DNA from: Fibrobacter sp.
Lineage (GTDB): Bacteria; Fibrobacterota; Fibrobacteria; Fibrobacterales; Fibrobacteraceae
Assembly: GCA_016285835.1 (NCBI GenBank)
Contig: JAEERM010000007.1
Location: forward strand, 1-64,000
Reading direction: 5' to 3'
Length of the DNA stretch: 64,000 bases
Positions 33,463-42,400 of this stretch are shown here, in pieces. Each line of letters starts with the position of its first letter. Within the stretch, counting starts at the first letter, position 1. The position numbers and the translations under genes are program-made. The notes under the pieces are model-generated. The model ran no database searches. It was not told the DNA's origin and worked only from the letters and a program-made list of their open reading frames with translations.

Positions 33463-34854
33463 TCAGCCACCCTGCATGGTTTCGTCAATCACGACCCTAT
33501 TCATGCCAGCGTTCACGGCGAAGTTCATCGCTTCCTCGACGCGGGAGAGCAGGGCCTCGGCACTGTTTTCGGCACCGGGCAGGGCTACCGTCACGCCGAT
33601 GCTGAGCGTCGTCGCTAGGATGGCATCGCCATAGGCGATCTGCAGCTGGGAAATCTCGTAGCGGATTTTTTCGGCGCGGGCGCGGGTAATCTTGAAATCG
33701 GCACCGGGCATGATGATGCAAATAGCATCGCCATCGCAACGGCAGGGGATATCCTCGTAGCGGATGAATCCCGGAATGCGCTGGCCAAGTTCCCACAACA
33801 TCTGTTCCACAGCATGACGGCCACGGGTCTTCTGGATGGTGGAAACTGCGTCCGGATACATCATGATGACGCCAATCGGGGCCTTGCGACGCCTTGCAGC
33901 CGCAATTTCGCGGCGCAGGGATTCTTCCATATAACGTTTGTTGAAAAGGCCGGTCAGGGAATCGCGGATGCTGTGCTGCTGGAACCGGATGCTCATGTTC
34001 TGGTTCGCCACGTACAGCCCGAACACGGCAGCAATGACGCTCACCTTCGACTTCCACAGGTCCACGGTTTCGCCCTCGGGCAGCACATCGGTCTGGACAG
34101 AGAGGATGCCGAAATGTTCCTCGAAGCCTTCGATCGGGGCGCAGAAGGAAACACCGTGCGGATGGTGATGCAGGTGCGTGCAGCCACCCGACAGCGACGG
34201 TTTGGCAAAGTCGGTCACGACAATTTCACCCTTGTTGAAGCTGGCACATTCTGCCGGCATGATAGTATCGTCGCTTATGGTGTAGTCACCAAAGGAAACA
34301 ATTTTGTGGAGCTCTGTCTGGGTACCGCCGTACATATAAAGTATTCCGCTGGATTTCGGGAAGAACTTAGGCAGCACGTTTCCGAACGAAGAAACCACCT
34401 CCGAGAACGGACGATTCTTGAGAATATCCTTGCAGAACGGGCTCCAGGCTTCGAGCGGGAAAAGGACAGGCGGCTTTTTCGGATTGAGCGCAGCAAGAGC
34501 GTCTTTGGCAGGCATCGCACCCGGAGGCAGGTTTCTCTGAACCGGAGCTTCCGGGAATTTTTGAACAGGGGGCTTGGGAGGGAATTCCGGATTGCCGGGA
34601 TTCACGACAGGCAAATACTGGGTACGCGGACTCTGGGACTGTCTCAGGGAATTCAAAGCAGAAGAAAAATCAGCCTCGGCATTGGTAAGCTTCTTCTTGC
34701 AGATGCAGAAGAGCACGACGCCCAGCACGGAACCCCATGCACCGATGAATACGAACTTCAGGTCCATCGAAAGGACATTTACCGGGACAAAATAGGCAGC
34801 AAGCACACCGCCAATAAAGGCCACCAGCCAGAGGATGAAAATGACTACGCTCAT
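33463..34854 (-). CDS. membrane protein with GAF-like region and degenerate GGDEF domain
   Basis: 463 aa. Two spans at the N-terminus (residues ~3-24 and ~31-51), a Pro-rich linker, a GAF-like sensor region (~130-295) and a C-terminal GGDEF-type domain that starts SIRDSLTGLFNKRYMEESL. The signature loop reads CRCDGDAICI where active diguanylate cyclases have RxGGDEF, so c-di-GMP synthesis is doubtful; it may bind a nucleotide or act as a sensor. ATG 34854 is chosen because TAAATT lies exactly 7 nt upstream; no Shine-Dalgarno. It is divergent from the radical SAM gene. Confidence 0.8.
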   Translation of the reverse strand: MSVVIFILWLVAFIGGVLAAYFVPVNVLSMDLKFVFIGAWGSVLGVVLFCICKKKLTNAEADFSSALNSLRQSQSPRTQYLPVVNPGNPEFPPKPPVQKFPEAPVQRNLPPGAMPAKDALAALNPKKPPVLFPLEAWSPFCKDILKNRPFSEVVSSFGNVLPKFFPKSSGILYMYGGTQTELHKIVSFGDYTISDDTIMPAECASFNKGEIVVTDFAKPSLSGGCTHLHHHPHGVSFCAPIEGFEEHFGILSVQTDVLPEGETVDLWKSKVSVIAAVFGLYVANQNMSIRFQQHSIRDSLTGLFNKRYMEESLRREIAAARRRKAPIGVIMMYPDAVSTIQKTRGRHAVEQMLWELGQRIPGFIRYEDIPCRCDGDAICIIMPGADFKITRARAEKIRYEISQLQIAYGDAILATTLSIGVTVALPGAENSAEALLSRVEEAMNFAVNAGMNRVVIDETMQGG

Positions 34855-34973
34855 GTCAATAAATTTACTTTTTCTAAAAAGAAAAATAGCGTTTACTTGC
34901 AAAATTTGAATAAAAAAAGGAAAAAAGCCCTCCTTTTTTATAAAAAAGCCCCTTTTTAGCTAAATTTACACCT

Positions 34974-37547
34974 ATGACCCTCCTCGAAAAGATTGCCCTC
35001 GCCCTCCCCGCCGTGGAATCCCCTGCAAGATACATGGGCGGCGAAGCGAACAGCGTGGTAAAAGACCATAGCCAAATGCTCGCCCGCATGGCGTTCGTCT
35101 TCCCGGACACCTACGAAATCGGCATGAGCAACAACGGCATCCGCATTTTGTACCACGTCATCAACCGCGAGCCCGACCTTTTGTGCGAAGTCTCGTTCGC
35201 GCCGTGGGACGACATGGCCGCCGAGATGAGGAAGTACGACATTCCGCTGTACAGCTACGCGACGTATACGCCGGTACGCGATTTCGAGGTGATGGGCATG
35301 ACGCTCCAGACGGAGCTCAACTTCACGAACGTTCCCTATGTACTGGAACTCGCCCGCGTTCCGGTGTGGCAGAAGGACCGCCAGGAAAACGACCCGATTG
35401 TTGTCGCAGGTGGGCCCGCGATGGCAAACCCAGAACCCGTCGTCGACTTTTTTGACGCATTCATGATTGGCGATGGCGAAAAGGTGATGATCGAGTTTCT
35501 GCGGTGCGTAGGCGAGGGCCGCAAAGCGGGCCTCAAACGCGCCGAAATCCTTACAAACTTGTCCAAAATCGACGGCGTGTATGTGCCGAGCCTCCGCCCG
35601 GTCGTCAAGAACAAATTCGGCGCGATTGTGCCGGCGGAACCCGCCGCCGGCGCCTACGCCACCACGAACGGGGTGCGCCGCCTGTTCATCCCCGTGATGG
35701 ACCCGAAGGACTACCCCATCAAGAACCTGATTGCGAACATGCAACTTGTTCACAACCGCTTCAGCGTCGAGGTCATGCGCGGTTGCGCCCAAGGTTGCCG
35801 CTTCTGCCAGGCGGGCATCTGGTACCGCCCGTGCCGCGAACTAGATCCGGACGATGTTCTGGACATTGCCAAAGCAGGCATCCAAGCAACCGGCGAACGC
35901 GAACTCGGACTCCTCTCGCTTTCGACCGCCGACTACAAGCCGGTCGAAGCCCTCACCGACTCCATCATCGACGACCCGTTTTTCGATACCGTCGACGTGA
36001 GCCTCCCGAGCATCCGCGTGAACAGTTTCGGCCAGACCCTCGCTGGCAAGATTGCCGCCCTGAAGGGCGGCCGCAGCGCCACGTTTGCCCCCGAAACAGG
36101 CTCCGAGCGCATCCGCAAGATGATCAACAAGACCATCAGCGACCAAGACATGTACGACGCCGCCGAGCACGCGTTCTCCAGCGGTTTCAACAAAATTAAG
36201 CTATATACGATGATTGGCTTCCCGACCGAGAACGAAGCCGACATGCAAGCCTTCTGCGACCTCATTTTCAACCTCGTGAAAATCGGGCGCAAGTACAACC
36301 GAGGCATCCAGATTGCTGTTTCCATCGGCATCCTCATTCCCAAGTCGTTCACGGGGCTCCAATGGGCGCCCTTCATGGACAAGGATACCGCCCTCAAGCA
36401 TATCCGCTACGTGCGCGAAAAATTCTTCAAGCACCCGAACGTGAAAATCAACTGGGCAAGTTGGGAAACAAGTTTCCTCGAAGCCATCTACAGCCGTGGC
36501 GACAGGAGCCTCGGCCCCGTCATCTACGCCGCATACAAGAAAGGCATCATCTTCGAGAGCGACGCCTACCGCTTTGACTACAACAAGTGGCTAGAGGTAT
36601 GGGAAGAATGCGGCTACGACACGAGCTGGGTGTACCGCGAGCGCGAAAAAGACGAAGTGTTCCCGTGGGATTTCATTCATGCGGGCACCACCAAGCAGTA
36701 CCTACGCCGCGAGTGGGAAAAGGCGTTCGACCCGAACAGCGCCCCCGTGCCGAACTGCAAATGGGGCGACTGCCAAAAATGTGGCATTCCCGGATTCGGC
36801 GCCGAGATCAAGCTCGCCGACAACCCTGTACGCCACAAGGCCCCGAGCCGCACCCCCGAAGAAATCAAGAAACTCGTCGAGGAACGCCGCCCCAAAAAGA
36901 CGGAAAGTTTCAGCTACAAGATTACCTTCAAAAAGACGGGCATCAGCCGGTTCTTGCCGCACCAGAACATGCTCAGTTTCTTTGAACGTACGTTTATTTG
37001 CGCAGGCATCCCTGTCAAGTTCAGCGAAGGATTCAGCCCCAAGCCACGCATATCGAACATGGGCGCACTCCCGCTAGGTGTCGAGACCTACTGCGAACTC
37101 ATCAGCGTCGACCTGCTCCAGCAACTGGACCTTTCACCCGAAGGGAAGCAGAAAACTATCCAGATGCTAAGCGCCCCGTTCCCGCGTGGCATGGAAATTG
37201 TGGACATAGAACCGCTCAAGGAAAAGCTCTCCAAGCACTTCCCCAAGGCAATGGTGTACTCTTACACGCCCGAAGCCGTCCCCGAAGGCATCAAGGAAAG
37301 TTTCCTCGCAAAGACGCTCCCCACCGTATGCAACCATCGCGGTCAGGAAATCAACCTGAACGAGCACATCCTTGATCTCGATGTCCAAAACAATACGATA
37401 TTCGCAAAAATCAAGTGCAATAACCAAGGCGCGACAGCAAGCCCCTTCAGCATTTTCTCGGCACTCATGGGAGAATCCTATGATCCGACCAAGCTCAACG
37501 AAGCCTCCCGCCGCTACCTGATCCGCAAACTGTCCATTGAATTCTAA
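34974..37547 (+). CDS. B12-binding/radical SAM protein fused to a DUF2344 domain
   Basis: 857 aa. The N-terminal part resembles a cobalamin-binding-like domain (residues ~1-180; GGPAMANPEP). The radical SAM core has GCAQGCRFCQ, a C-x3-C-x2-C cluster near residues 271-278. The C-terminal ~220 residues (FSYKITFKKTGISRFLPHQN, GFSPKPRIS) are a DUF2344 domain. This fused form (TIGR03960-type) is widespread and often sits near ribonuclease G genes; its reaction is not established to my knowledge. A small Cys cluster (CKWGDCQKC) lies between the parts. No Shine-Dalgarno; TAAATT lies 7 nt before ATG. Confidence 0.9.
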   Translation: MTLLEKIALALPAVESPARYMGGEANSVVKDHSQMLARMAFVFPDTYEIGMSNNGIRILYHVINREPDLLCEVSFAPWDDMAAEMRKYDIPLYSYATYTPVRDFEVMGMTLQTELNFTNVPYVLELARVPVWQKDRQENDPIVVAGGPAMANPEPVVDFFDAFMIGDGEKVMIEFLRCVGEGRKAGLKRAEILTNLSKIDGVYVPSLRPVVKNKFGAIVPAEPAAGAYATTNGVRRLFIPVMDPKDYPIKNLIANMQLVHNRFSVEVMRGCAQGCRFCQAGIWYRPCRELDPDDVLDIAKAGIQATGERELGLLSLSTADYKPVEALTDSIIDDPFFDTVDVSLPSIRVNSFGQTLAGKIAALKGGRSATFAPETGSERIRKMINKTISDQDMYDAAEHAFSSGFNKIKLYTMIGFPTENEADMQAFCDLIFNLVKIGRKYNRGIQIAVSIGILIPKSFTGLQWAPFMDKDTALKHIRYVREKFFKHPNVKINWASWETSFLEAIYSRGDRSLGPVIYAAYKKGIIFESDAYRFDYNKWLEVWEECGYDTSWVYREREKDEVFPWDFIHAGTTKQYLRREWEKAFDPNSAPVPNCKWGDCQKCGIPGFGAEIKLADNPVRHKAPSRTPEEIKKLVEERRPKKTESFSYKITFKKTGISRFLPHQNMLSFFERTFICAGIPVKFSEGFSPKPRISNMGALPLGVETYCELISVDLLQQLDLSPEGKQKTIQMLSAPFPRGMEIVDIEPLKEKLSKHFPKAMVYSYTPEAVPEGIKESFLAKTLPTVCNHRGQEINLNEHILDLDVQNNTIFAKIKCNNQGATASPFSIFSALMGESYDPTKLNEASRRYLIRKLSIEF

Positions 37548-37662
37548 AAAAAGCCCTTTTCGCCCCATTTTTCTTACTTAATCTTTTTTTACCTTTGCTT
37601 TTTTTTCCAATCCTGAGGAATTATCTATATTCTTAACATCTGTTCTTTTTAAAGGAGTCACT

Positions 37663-38316
37663 ATGAAGAAAATTTTCCTTGCTGCCCTGATGGCAATGTC
37701 TCTGTGTAGCTACAGCTACGCCCAGGACGACGACGACGAATACGAAGAAGACAGCCCGCGTGCCGTGGCCGAATCCACAACATCCTCCTCCCGCTCGACA
37801 TCCACCACCAAAGCCGACAAATCCGAAGGTGGTAACGCACTCTTGGGCGTAAACCTCAACCTTCTCACGATGATGGACCTAGAAAGCATTGAGCACAGCC
37901 TCCAGCGCATGGGCCTCGTGTTCAAGCTCGGCCAGAACATGGAACTCACGGCCTACTTCGGCCTCAAAATTGTCGGTGACACAGAAGACGATCTCCCGGA
38001 TGGACGCGAAGTCGACGAAGATAACGGTTACACCCAGATCTCTCTCGGTGCCGGATTCGACTACTTCTTCTATGAACCCCTTCTCCCGATTTCCGTCGGC
38101 GGAGACTTCATCTTTACCCACTGGGGCGAAGACAACAACCAGATTAACTTTGATGCAATGTTTGGCATGCGAGCCGAAATCATCAAGAATTTCTCCATCA
38201 ATGGCAAAGTCGGTCTAGACCTCGCCTATCACTGGTGGACCGAAGGCGAAGTCGATAAGAGCGTGCTCGCATTCGGCCTCGCAGCCCGCGTCAACCTGAT
38301 CTGGTTCTTCATCTAA
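37663..38316 (+). CDS. secreted, probably outer-membrane beta-barrel protein
   Basis: 217 aa, not recognised. A signal peptide (MKKIFLAALMAMSLCSYSYA) is followed by a very acidic stretch (QDDDDEYEEDSP), a Ser/Thr-rich linker, and then alternating hydrophobic strands (LGVNLNLLTM, LGAGFDYFFY, VGGDFIFTHW, MRAEIIKNF), ending in aromatic FI as outer-membrane barrels do. An opacity/OmpW-like small barrel is the best guess. AAAGGAG lies 6 nt before ATG and TATATT at 37626-37631 may be the -10 box. A strong terminator follows, so it is probably a single-gene unit. Confidence 0.75.
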   Translation: MKKIFLAALMAMSLCSYSYAQDDDDEYEEDSPRAVAESTTSSSRSTSTTKADKSEGGNALLGVNLNLLTMMDLESIEHSLQRMGLVFKLGQNMELTAYFGLKIVGDTEDDLPDGREVDEDNGYTQISLGAGFDYFFYEPLLPISVGGDFIFTHWGEDNNQINFDAMFGMRAEIIKNFSINGKVGLDLAYHWWTEGEVDKSVLAFGLAARVNLIWFFI

Positions 38317-38347
38317 TCGTCCAGACAAATTGCAAATATTCGCAGAA

Positions 38348-38374
38348 CACCGGCTCAAACGCCGGTGTTTTTTT
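38348..38374 (+). terminator. terminator of the barrel-protein gene
   Basis: CACCGGC, loop TCAAAC and GCCGGTG are followed by seven Ts. Confidence 0.9.
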
Positions 38375-38462
38375 ATACCCCTCCCGCTCAATAAAACAAT
38401 CCTCAATTCACAAAAAAGCATAAACAACCAAGCATACCTTACTCTACATAAAGCAAGATATC

Positions 38463-38520
38463 CATTCAGTCATTGAGAATAGTATCCACTGTGACGAGAA
38501 TGGAAGCGTCGGCCGGGGCA
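38463..38520. repeat. 58-bp non-coding repeat copy next to pilD
   Basis: Starts ATTCAGTCATTGAGAAT and ends AGAATGGAAGCGTCGGCCGG. The same string with about ten changes occurs at 46890-46945. CCATTC and GAATGG (38461-38502 region) could pair. This copy abuts the pilD stop codon. Confidence 0.7.
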
Positions 38521-39345
38521 TCATTCCCCGATAACAAACTTTACATAAAGCTCTAGCAAACTCTCACCCCACAGGTACATGGCCGGGGCGGCCACCGCAA
38601 GGAACGGCCCAAACGGAATCTGGCCGCTGCCGTCATCCTTGCCTTTATGCAGTCGCCCCCAAGGGACCATCACGACAATCCCGAGCACAGCAGCAACAAC
38701 CAGCACCTCCACAGCCCCAGTAAAACCCATAAGCGCACCGTAACCCGCCAGGAGCTTCACATCGCCAAAGCCCATCGCTTCCTTTTTCAAGACCTTCGTC
38801 GCAACCCAGCCCAGCAAATAAAGGCCTCCACCGGCCCCCACAGCGCCAATCAAGCTCTCAAGTGGAGTCACCCCGCCCGGGAACAGCGAAATGAGCAAAC
38901 CCGCCACAATCCCGCCCACCGAAATCGTATCGGGAATTAACTTGTACTTAAAATCCACAGCACAGACAGGGTATATCCCCAAAAGAAGCCAGAACATCGC
39001 GAGCGCAGAAGCCCAGTCCACGACATTGCCCGTCATGCCTACAAAGTAGTTTGTCGAAAACAGGGCCAAAGCACCCAGGAGCCCACAAAGAGCTTCACCA
39101 ATCGGGTATATGGGGCTAATCGGCTGCTTGCAGCAGGCACTCTTGCCCCGGAGAAGCAACCAACCCACGATGGGAAGGTTCAAATAGAGGGGAATACGCT
39201 TCTTGCAAAGCGGGCAATGCGATGGCGGATTGATGAGGGAAATACCCCGCGGCATACGATAAACGACCACGTTGTAGAAACTACCGACGCACGCCCCTAT
39301 GACGAAGAACACAATCAGTCCGTACCAAAGTGGGAATATTTCCAT
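38521..39345 (-). CDS. pilD: prepilin peptidase / N-methyltransferase
   Basis: 274 aa inner-membrane aspartyl protease (A24 family). The N-terminal methylase domain has GSFYNVVVYRMP and the zinc-binding pairs CPLC and CC (SACCKQP). The two catalytic aspartates lie in AVDFKYKLIPD and GFGDVKL. It cleaves and N-methylates type IV prepilins or type II secretion pseudopilins; no pilin gene is in this window. GAGG lies 5 nt before the ATG. Confidence 0.93.
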   Translation of the reverse strand: MEIFPLWYGLIVFFVIGACVGSFYNVVVYRMPRGISLINPPSHCPLCKKRIPLYLNLPIVGWLLLRGKSACCKQPISPIYPIGEALCGLLGALALFSTNYFVGMTGNVVDWASALAMFWLLLGIYPVCAVDFKYKLIPDTISVGGIVAGLLISLFPGGVTPLESLIGAVGAGGGLYLLGWVATKVLKKEAMGFGDVKLLAGYGALMGFTGAVEVLVVAAVLGIVVMVPWGRLHKGKDDGSGQIPFGPFLAVAAPAMYLWGESLLELYVKFVIGE

Positions 39346-39472
39346 AAAAACCTCATTTTTTGCCGGATTTCATCTTTTTAGGCCACAAACTGTTACTTTT
39401 CGGCCTCAAAAAAGATAAATTATATTTACGTAATTGTATGTCCAAAAAAAGAGCATCGCGAGGTTTATCGAT

Positions 39473-42400
39473 ATGCGTTTAAGAGTGTTCCTGGCCTTTG
39501 CCATCTGCCTACTAGCCCTGAGCGGTTGCTCCAGGGAATCCTCCATCAGCGAAAACGTAAACCTGCGAAACAACCATTCCGTTGTCTTCGTGTCCCGGAC
39601 ACCGTTCAAGGACCCGCAAGCTTTTGCGGACTCCATAATGAACTTGCCTAATCCGGACTCCGTCATCGCCCACGACACGCTCACGGTAACTGTGAACGAC
39701 ACCATCTACCTGATGGGTTTCCTCAAGTACAACGCCGACAAGATTTACCGCTACGCCTGGGCGTTCAAGAACCCCGATTCCACTATTGTCAGCAAGAACG
39801 CAACGCAGGAAATGTGGGTTTTCACCAAGACGAGCAACAAAGGGAACAACTGCCCCGTCACCAAGGGTAAGCTATTCTGCCCCCTATTTATCGCTGTCGA
39901 CGGCAACAACGCCAGGGATACCGCAGGCAAGGACCAGTTCATCCGCGTTATCGACACTCCTCCGTATCTGAGCGTTCCCAAAGACACCTTATGGACTCGC
40001 GCCAAGAGCGATATCACCTTCCCCATCGTGGCATTAGACTCATTCGGGACAATCAAGGACATCAAAATTGACCGCGACGCCAGCGGGAAGTCCAAGCCGA
40101 AAACCTGGAAAGTCAAACCCGTGGAAGGCACCGACACGATGCTTGTCACAATTAAGTTTGACTCAGCCTACGTCAGTTCAAGCGGCAACCAGAAAATCTA
40201 TGTCATTGTCACCGACGACGACGACAACGAAACGATTGACAGCGTGAACCTGCACTTCAACATTCCCCCGACAATCGAACTGCTCGACCCCAAGGACGAC
40301 GGCCGCTACGGCACCGACGAACGTTTCGCCTTCTTCTACAAGGCAAACGATGTCGACAACCCCGCCTCGCTTCGCTATTTCATCCGCGTAGCCAAGAGCA
40401 GGGACAACTACGGAACACCGCCCGTCCTTACCGACAACGACCTTGTCGCCAAAAACATCAAGGAAAAGAGTTTTGAGCCCAAGGCCAAGGAATTCAACGA
40501 CAGCAACGTCATTGTCACCTTGAAAAACCCGAAAACCATCCTCAGTGGCAAGCTCTACTGGGATGTGTGGGTCACCGACGGCTACGATACCGTCTTCTCG
40601 GCAAGAATCAAGGAAAAAGACGGAACGAAACGCCCGTGGAAATTCTTCTACGGCAACCTCAAGGACACGGCCGGAACATTCATGGGCTACGTGAACTACG
40701 AGGGATGGTCGCACCATGAGGGCATCCGCATTGTATTCCAAGATTCCCTCGGCAACCGCTACTACACGCACACCGCCGACAACGGTCAATTCTCCATCTC
40801 GGTCAAGTCGGGCACGTACGACATGCTTGCCATGGACACGACTGGCTACGGGTTCAAGGACACCATCCTCACAAAACTGTTCGTAGATGTTTCCAGCGAC
40901 AAGAATCTCGGAACGCTCATCCTCAGGGACACCGCCGACCCGGTCATCGTGTTCAGCGACATTCCTTCCGACACAATCAATACCCCGGATATCACCCTGA
41001 ACGGCAAGTTCTACGACCACGGTTCCCAGGTCAAGTCCGCAGTCGCCACACTTGACGGGGACACGCTCAAGTTCAATTCGTTCAGCCAGAACACCTGGGT
41101 TGTCGACATCAAGAAAATGGAAGACGGCGAGCATACGTTCTACATCGCAGCAAAGGACAGCGCCGGACGGAAAAGCGATTCAACGATTACCTTCTATGTT
41201 CATGCGACATCTATCCACATCATGGTCAATGGGCAGGCAACCAGCGTCCAAGAAAATTCGAAACCATTCACATTCGCGGCCGAGTTGAGCAAGACAAGTA
41301 TTGCCGACAGCTTGATTTGGGAATCGAACGTACCTAAATTCAAGAAGGTCCGCCACAAGATCAAGAATTTCAAGGATACCCTGCGCTACAGCAAGGCATC
41401 GGACATCGGTGAATTGGAAAGTGGCAAGATGTACGAAATGTACGCCGTGACTCCGGGCGGAATCAAGTCGAACGTCGTGCGCTTCGGCATTCTCGGCAAG
41501 GATCCGGTCATCTTCTTCGAAAAGCCCTCGAACGATACAGTCATCACCATAGACGACAGAATCCTGTTCTCCATATTCTTCTACCCAGGCGAAGGGGAAA
41601 GTGGCACGCCATCCATCAAGACCATCGGCGAAGGTTGCAATCGCAGCTTCAACAGCGGTGTCAAGATTGGCGAAGACGAATCCATCCACTGGGACAAGCC
41701 CGGTGACAAGAAGGTCATTGTCTACTTCGAGAAGAACGGGAAGAAAGCCTCCGACACGTTGCGTGTCAAGGTCATCGAAGATCCTCCCACCATCAAGATT
41801 TTGAACAAGCAGAACAATACGAAGAAAAAGATCAAGACTACAGAAACGGTCGATATCAAGGCCTTCGACAAGTTCGGCACCATCAAGGAAATCAAGTGGA
41901 CCTGTTCCAACAATCCGATTACGTTCGACAACGATGTCACCATCGCCGAAGACGATACGGTCACGACTCAGGTCACCTTTACCATGCCCGGTACGGCCAC
42001 AAGCAACTACAAGTGCGTTGTCCGCGCCACCGACGATGACAACATGTATGGCTACGACACCATCACTTACGACATCATCGAAGACAAGCCTTACTTGTTG
42101 CTGAACACGCACAATTCTACTGTAAAGATCAATACCAAGGTTTCGCTCAACGGCATCGCCATCGACACCTTGGGCTCGATTGTAGACTACATGTTCTACT
42201 GCGACAGCATCAAGAGCCACTTCGCAAGCATCAGCGAAAGCGACTGGACTCACATGTCCAAGCTCGACACAAACATCAGCGTCCCGAGCGTACCCTGCAC
42301 CTGGACCTGCCTTGTCCACATTGTCGACGATGACAGCCTTGTGGCCGCAGATACGGCGACCTACACCGTTGTACTCGACCCGCCCTGGGTAGAAGTCAGT

